A stretch of 9,834 bases of DNA from Pseudomonadota bacterium (GTDB taxonomy: Bacteria; Pseudomonadota; Alphaproteobacteria; Rhizobiales; Xanthobacteraceae), in the NCBI GenBank assembly GCA_023391175.1, contig JAEWBL010000053.1, positions 1-9,834 of the forward strand, read 5' to 3'. Numbering within the stretch: the stretch's first letter is position 1; every line of letters begins with the position of its first letter. A model generated the notes under the pieces. The model saw nothing but the letters and a program-made list of their open reading frames with translations, ran no database searches and was not told where the DNA came from. Made by a program: the position numbers and the translations under genes. Below are positions 7,317 to 9,834 of this stretch, in pieces.

Positions 7317-8444
7317 TCACCCAATCGATCCCTTGGTCCTCTCGGCCCGCGCATCGCGCGCCACGTGGATCATCATCAACTCCCCGACATTCTCCGGCGT
7401 GAGCAGGCCCACGAGGCGGCCGCCGGCGGTGTCGAGGACGCCGACGGCGGGGGCCTGGGCGCTGGTGATGAGCTTCAGCGCCGCATCGAGGCGGGAGCGG
7501 GCCTCCACGGTCGGGATGTCGTGCTGCATCACCTCGATGACGGGTGTGGACGGCCCCTGTTCCTTCAGCGCCCGGATCATGGCATCGCGCGTGAGCACGC
7601 CACGCAGATGGCCGGCACCGTCCACCACCGGGAATTCCTTCTGGGTGGAGCGGATGAGCGCCTCGGCGGCGTCGTCCACGGTGGACTGCGGCCCCAGCGT
7701 CTCGAAATGGGTAATCATGGCGTCGGCCACGATATGCCCGCGCGAGGCTTCCTTAAGCTGCACCTGACCGGCCTCGCCGGAGGCGGCGAGGAAGACGAAG
7801 ACGCCGATGATCATCAGCATCGGGTTGGTGAAGATGCCGAGAAGCCCGAGGCCGATGGCGAGACCCTGGCCGATGGAGGCGGCGAGCGCCGTGGCCCGGG
7901 CAAAGCCCATCTTCATGGCGAGCAGCGCGCGCAGCACCCGCCCGCCGTCCATGGGGAAGGCGGGGATCAGGTTGAACAGCACGAGGAAGATGTTGGCGCC
8001 GGCGAGCTTGACCAGCATGGACGTGCCGGGGTCCTCGATCTTCGCCAGATCCTCCGCCTTGAGATCGCCGCCCGTAAGGGTGAAGCTGAGCACCACCAGC
8101 AGCACGAGGGCGATCACCACGTTGACCGCCGGCCCGGCGATGGCCACCACCAGCTCCTGCGAGGGTTTCTCCGGGATGCGCTCCATATTGGCGATGCCGC
8201 CGAACGGCCAGAGCGTGATGTCCGGCGTCTTCACCCCGTAGCGGCGGGCGGCGACCACGTGCCCCAGCTCGTGCAGCAGCACGCAGAAGAACAGCAGCGC
8301 CACGAACAGCACGCCCTCCCACGCCGCCTGCGACCCGCCGGACCGGTAATAGGCCGCCCAGATCCACACAAGGAACAGGAGGAACGTCACGTGGATGCGG
8401 ATGGCGGTCTCGCCGAGGCGGCCGATGGTCACGGACCAGGGCAT
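7317..8444 (-). CDS. Site-2 protease (M50 family) intramembrane metalloprotease with two CBS domains
   Basis: This is a 375-residue zinc protease that cuts substrates inside the membrane, such as anti-sigma factors or signal peptides. The zinc motif HELGH is at 58-62 (His58, Glu59, His62). The GPAVN motif is at 104-108, and the third zinc ligand Asp166 lies in NLIPAFPMDGGR, so catalysis should be intact. Membrane segments are near 17-33, 44-62, 98-123, 145-160 and 187-221. After residue 235 two CBS domains follow (about 238-295 and 300-360), beginning VADAMITHFETLGPQSTVDDA. CBS pairs usually bind adenine nucleotides or SAM, so activity may be ligand-gated. There is no PDZ domain, which separates it from RseP and groups it with Rip3-like M50B proteins. 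The start ATG at 8442-8444 has AGGGAGA 6 nt upstream. A longer in-frame extension to 8507 lacks a site. It is divergent from the MarR gene with 117 bp between them. Substrate unknown. Confidence 0.95.
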   Translation of the reverse strand: MPWSVTIGRLGETAIRIHVTFLLFLVWIWAAYYRSGGSQAAWEGVLFVALLFFCVLLHELGHVVAARRYGVKTPDITLWPFGGIANMERIPEKPSQELVVAIAGPAVNVVIALVLLVVLSFTLTGGDLKAEDLAKIEDPGTSMLVKLAGANIFLVLFNLIPAFPMDGGRVLRALLAMKMGFARATALAASIGQGLAIGLGLLGIFTNPMLMIIGVFVFLAASGEAGQVQLKEASRGHIVADAMITHFETLGPQSTVDDAAEALIRSTQKEFPVVDGAGHLRGVLTRDAMIRALKEQGPSTPVIEVMQHDIPTVEARSRLDAALKLITSAQAPAVGVLDTAGGRLVGLLTPENVGELMMIHVARDARAERTKGSIG

Positions 8445-8501
8445 CGCAAGTCTCCCTGAGGGATGTCGCCCCACACATAGCGCGTCGGAGTGGGCGCGCA
8501 A

Positions 8502-8513
8502 TGACATGTGTCA
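8502..8513. promoter_or_regulatory. TGACA-N2-TGTCA inverted repeat between the protease and MarR genes
   Basis: Perfect 5-bp arms flank two central bases (TG). It sits 58 bp upstream of the protease start and just outside the MarR -35 box, so it could be a regulator site for the protease promoter. A weak minus-strand TTGCGC, 16-bp spacer and TATGTG lies nearby, but the boxes are poor. No cognate regulator can be assigned. Confidence 0.3.
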
Positions 8514-8526
8514 GGCCGGTCAAGGC

Positions 8527-8555
8527 TTGATAGTAAGGAAAGCTTATTATATATT
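8527..8555 (+). promoter_or_regulatory. Sigma70-type promoter of the MarR-MFS operon, predicted leaderless
   Basis: TTGATA (8527-8532), exactly 17 bp, then TATATT (8550-8555). This is a strong match in an otherwise G+C-rich region. The predicted +1, seven bases after the -10 box, is 8562, the A of the MarR ATG. No ribosome-binding site lies within usual range of that ATG, which fits a leaderless message. Confidence 0.6.
8530..8550. promoter_or_regulatory. Near-palindromic candidate MarR operator inside the promoter spacer
   Basis: ATAGTAAG (8530-8537) and CTTATTAT (8543-8550) are reverse complements at seven of eight positions around a GAAAG centre. The site fills the gap between the -35 and -10 boxes of the MarR promoter, the right size and place for a winged-helix dimer to block polymerase. 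Autorepression by the adjacent MarR protein is inferred. Confidence 0.5.
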
Positions 8556-8561
8556 GGCCTT

Positions 8562-9062
8562 ATGAGATCGCCCCCGTCTCCCGCCACGCCCCCACTCGGC
8601 TTCCTGCTCGTGGATTCCGCGCGCCTCTATCGCGCCCGCATCGACCGCGCCTTCGATGGCGCCGGCCTCGGCCTGACCATCGGCGAGGCGCGGGCGCTGG
8701 CCCACATCAACATCAATCCGGGCCTGCGCCAGTCGGCGCTCGCCGAGAAGATGAGCGTGGAGCCGATGACGCTGGTGGGCTTCCTCGATCGTCTCGAAGG
8801 CCTGGGGCTGGTGGTGCGCGAGACCGACCCCACCGACCGGCGCGCCAAGATCGTCGTGCTCACGGATGCGGCGCGGCCCTATCTGGATGGCATCGAGCAG
8901 GCGGCGGCGCGGGCGCGCGAGGAGGCGACGCGCGGCTTCTCGGATCAGGAGCGCGCACAGCTGCGCGATTTTCTCGACCGCATCCGCGGCAATCTCGCCC
9001 GCGACTGTGCCACCCGCGAGGCCGCCCCGCGCGAGACCCGGACCAGGGAGGCGCGGCGGTGA
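8562..9062 (+). CDS. MarR-family transcriptional regulator
   Basis: This is a 166-residue winged-helix DNA-binding protein, usual length for MarR repressors. Helices at about 12-33 and 115-145 should form the dimer interface. The helix-turn-helix is QSALAEKMSVEPMTLVGFL (57-75), with the recognition helix at about 66-80, and the beta-wing carries DPTDRRAK (89-96), the family hallmark. The C-terminus ends in a charged Arg/Glu-rich tail. I start it at the ATG at 8562. An upstream in-frame GTG at 8508 would place the promoter and operator inside the coding region, and its added residues look unrelated to the family. The gene overlaps the MFS exporter gene by four bases, so the two are one operon. 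The usual logic is repression of both until a phenolic or lipophilic ligand, often the exporter's substrate, binds the dimer. Confidence 0.93.
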   Translation: MRSPPSPATPPLGFLLVDSARLYRARIDRAFDGAGLGLTIGEARALAHININPGLRQSALAEKMSVEPMTLVGFLDRLEGLGLVVRETDPTDRRAKIVVLTDAARPYLDGIEQAAARAREEATRGFSDQERAQLRDFLDRIRGNLARDCATREAAPRETRTREARR

Positions 9063-9834
9063 GCGCGTCCCATCCGGCGGAGGCCGCCGCGTCGCCCAAG
9101 CCGCTCATGACCGAGCGCGAGGTGTCGATCATCGGCGGCATGATGGTCATGCTCGGCCCGGTCAGCCTCTCCCTCTACACGCCGGCCTTGCCGACGCTGG
9201 TGGAGGTGTTCGGCACCTCGATTGCCACGGTGAAGCTCACCCTCACCGTCTTCTTCTTCGGCTTCGCCGTCTCGCAGCTCATCTGCGGCCCGCTGTCCGA
9301 CGCCTACGGCCGGCGGCCGGTGGCGCTCGGCTTCTTCGGGATTTATCTGTCGGGCGCGGTGGTCGCCATGCTGGCGCCGACCATCGGCTGGCTGGTGGCC
9401 GGGCGCATCCTGCAGGGCATCGGCGCGGCGGCGGGCATCGCCCTATCCCGTGCGCTGGTGCGCGACCAATATACGGGGCAGGCCTCGGCGCGGGTGATGA
9501 ACCTCATCGGGACCATCCTCGCCATCGGTCCGGCCATTTCGCCCACCATTGGCGGTTTTCTGCTGGGCGCCTTCGGCTGGCATTCGGTGTTCGTGGCCAT
9601 GACGGGCTTCGGTCTCACCCTCATGTCGGTGCTGCTGCTGCGCGTGCCGGAGACCAACCGCGCGCCGGACCCGCGCCTCGCCGCGCCCCGTGCGGTCGCG
9701 GTGAGCTATCGCCGCCTCCTGACCGACCGCGGCTTCATGCGCGCGGCACTCACCGCCGGCTCCGCGCTGGGCGGTATCTATACGCTGGCGGCGGCGCTGC
9801 CCTTCGTGCTCATCGACCGGGTGGGGCTCTCGCC
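9059..9834 (+). CDS. Bcr/CflA-type MFS multidrug exporter, 3' part missing (cut by right window edge)
   Basis: This is the first 258 residues of an inner-membrane proton/drug antiporter of the MFS DHA1 group. Full length is usually about 400 residues. The start is GTG at 9059-9061, overlapping the MarR stop (GTGA) with GGGAGG 7 nt upstream. An ATG at residue 17 is a weaker choice. Membrane helices are visible from about residue 24, including a first helix ending in LSLYTPALPTL. The signature loop GPLSDAYGRRP is at 77-87 (motif A). Motif B RILQGIGAA begins at Arg116, the proton-coupling arginine. GPAISPTIGG at 157-166 is the antiporter motif C region. PET (197-199) after helix six precedes the central loop, and helix seven begins near 232. 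The fragment ends in helix eight. The drug substrate is unknown, but coupling to a MarR gene suggests ligand-induced export. Confidence 0.93.
   Translation, partial: MSASHPAEAAASPKPLMTEREVSIIGGMMVMLGPVSLSLYTPALPTLVEVFGTSIATVKLTLTVFFFGFAVSQLICGPLSDAYGRRPVALGFFGIYLSGAVVAMLAPTIGWLVAGRILQGIGAAAGIALSRALVRDQYTGQASARVMNLIGTILAIGPAISPTIGGFLLGAFGWHSVFVAMTGFGLTLMSVLLLRVPETNRAPDPRLAAPRAVAVSYRRLLTDRGFMRAALTAGSALGGIYTLAAALPFVLIDRVGLS

Noticed and set aside
7365..8459. A 364-codon plus-strand open frame opposite the site-2 protease
   Set aside because: Its His/Gly/Glu/Asp-rich translation is a mirror of the protease codons, while the minus-strand frame has HELGH, GPAVN and DGG motifs.
8508..8561. Upstream GTG start for the MarR gene
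   Set aside because: It would translate through the -35/-10 boxes and operator-like palindrome, and no ribosome-binding site is evident.
8860..9150. Minus-strand open frame opposite the MarR end and MFS start, and a similar one at 9343-9657
   Set aside because: Both lie opposite well-supported genes and show only Arg/Ala/Pro- or Met/Ala-rich translation with no motif.
1..9834. CRISPR arrays, tRNA/rRNA genes, insertion sequences, riboswitches, phage or defence genes
   Set aside because: I looked for regular short repeats, tRNA-like arms, transposase motifs and terminal inverted repeats, and saw none. Base composition and codon use are even across the window.

Overview
This is a G+C-rich stretch, with third codon positions almost always G or C. 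It fits an alphaproteobacterium of the Hyphomicrobiales, probably near Xanthobacteraceae, judging by protein style, SDR type and codon use. The lineage is inferred, not proven. I see no rRNA, tRNA, CRISPR array, transposase or integrase, and no change of base composition suggesting recent transfer. It reads as ordinary chromosome, dense in membrane transport genes.

Layout, left to right. (1) 1-1763, minus strand: a patatin-like lipid/ester hydrolase followed two bases later by a GntP-family permease that runs off the left edge. (2) 1888-6068, minus strand: a two-gene tripartite efflux operon, with a lipoprotein membrane fusion protein overlapping a 1029-residue RND pump by four bases. No outer-membrane TolC-type gene and no linked regulator are present. 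(3) 6069-6260: a divergent control region with a perfect GAGTTAACTC palindrome. (4) 6261-6965, plus strand: a short-chain dehydrogenase/reductase-like protein that has the Rossmann glycines but lacks the usual Tyr-x-x-x-Lys catalytic pair. (5) 7069-7259, minus strand: a very small predicted lipoprotein with its own candidate promoter and terminator. (6) 7317-8444, minus strand: a site-2 (M50) intramembrane zinc protease with two C-terminal CBS domains. (7) 8562-9834, plus strand: a MarR-family repressor overlapping by four bases a Bcr/CflA-type MFS drug exporter that is cut by the right edge.

How the parts work together. There are two independent efflux units: an RND/MFP pump and a MarR-controlled MFS exporter. 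The MarR promoter is the clearest regulatory signal. It has TTGATA, a 17-bp spacer and TATATT, placed so that the predicted transcript begins at the A of the MarR ATG (leaderless), and a near-palindrome fills the spacer, as expected for autorepression. The patatin/permease pair may belong to short-chain hydroxyacid (3-hydroxybutyrate) metabolism, but the deciding neighbour lies outside the window. I found no convincing wholly new multi-gene system. The most unusual items are the SDR without its catalytic Tyr/Lys, the leaderless MarR with an intra-promoter operator, and the tiny orphan lipoprotein.
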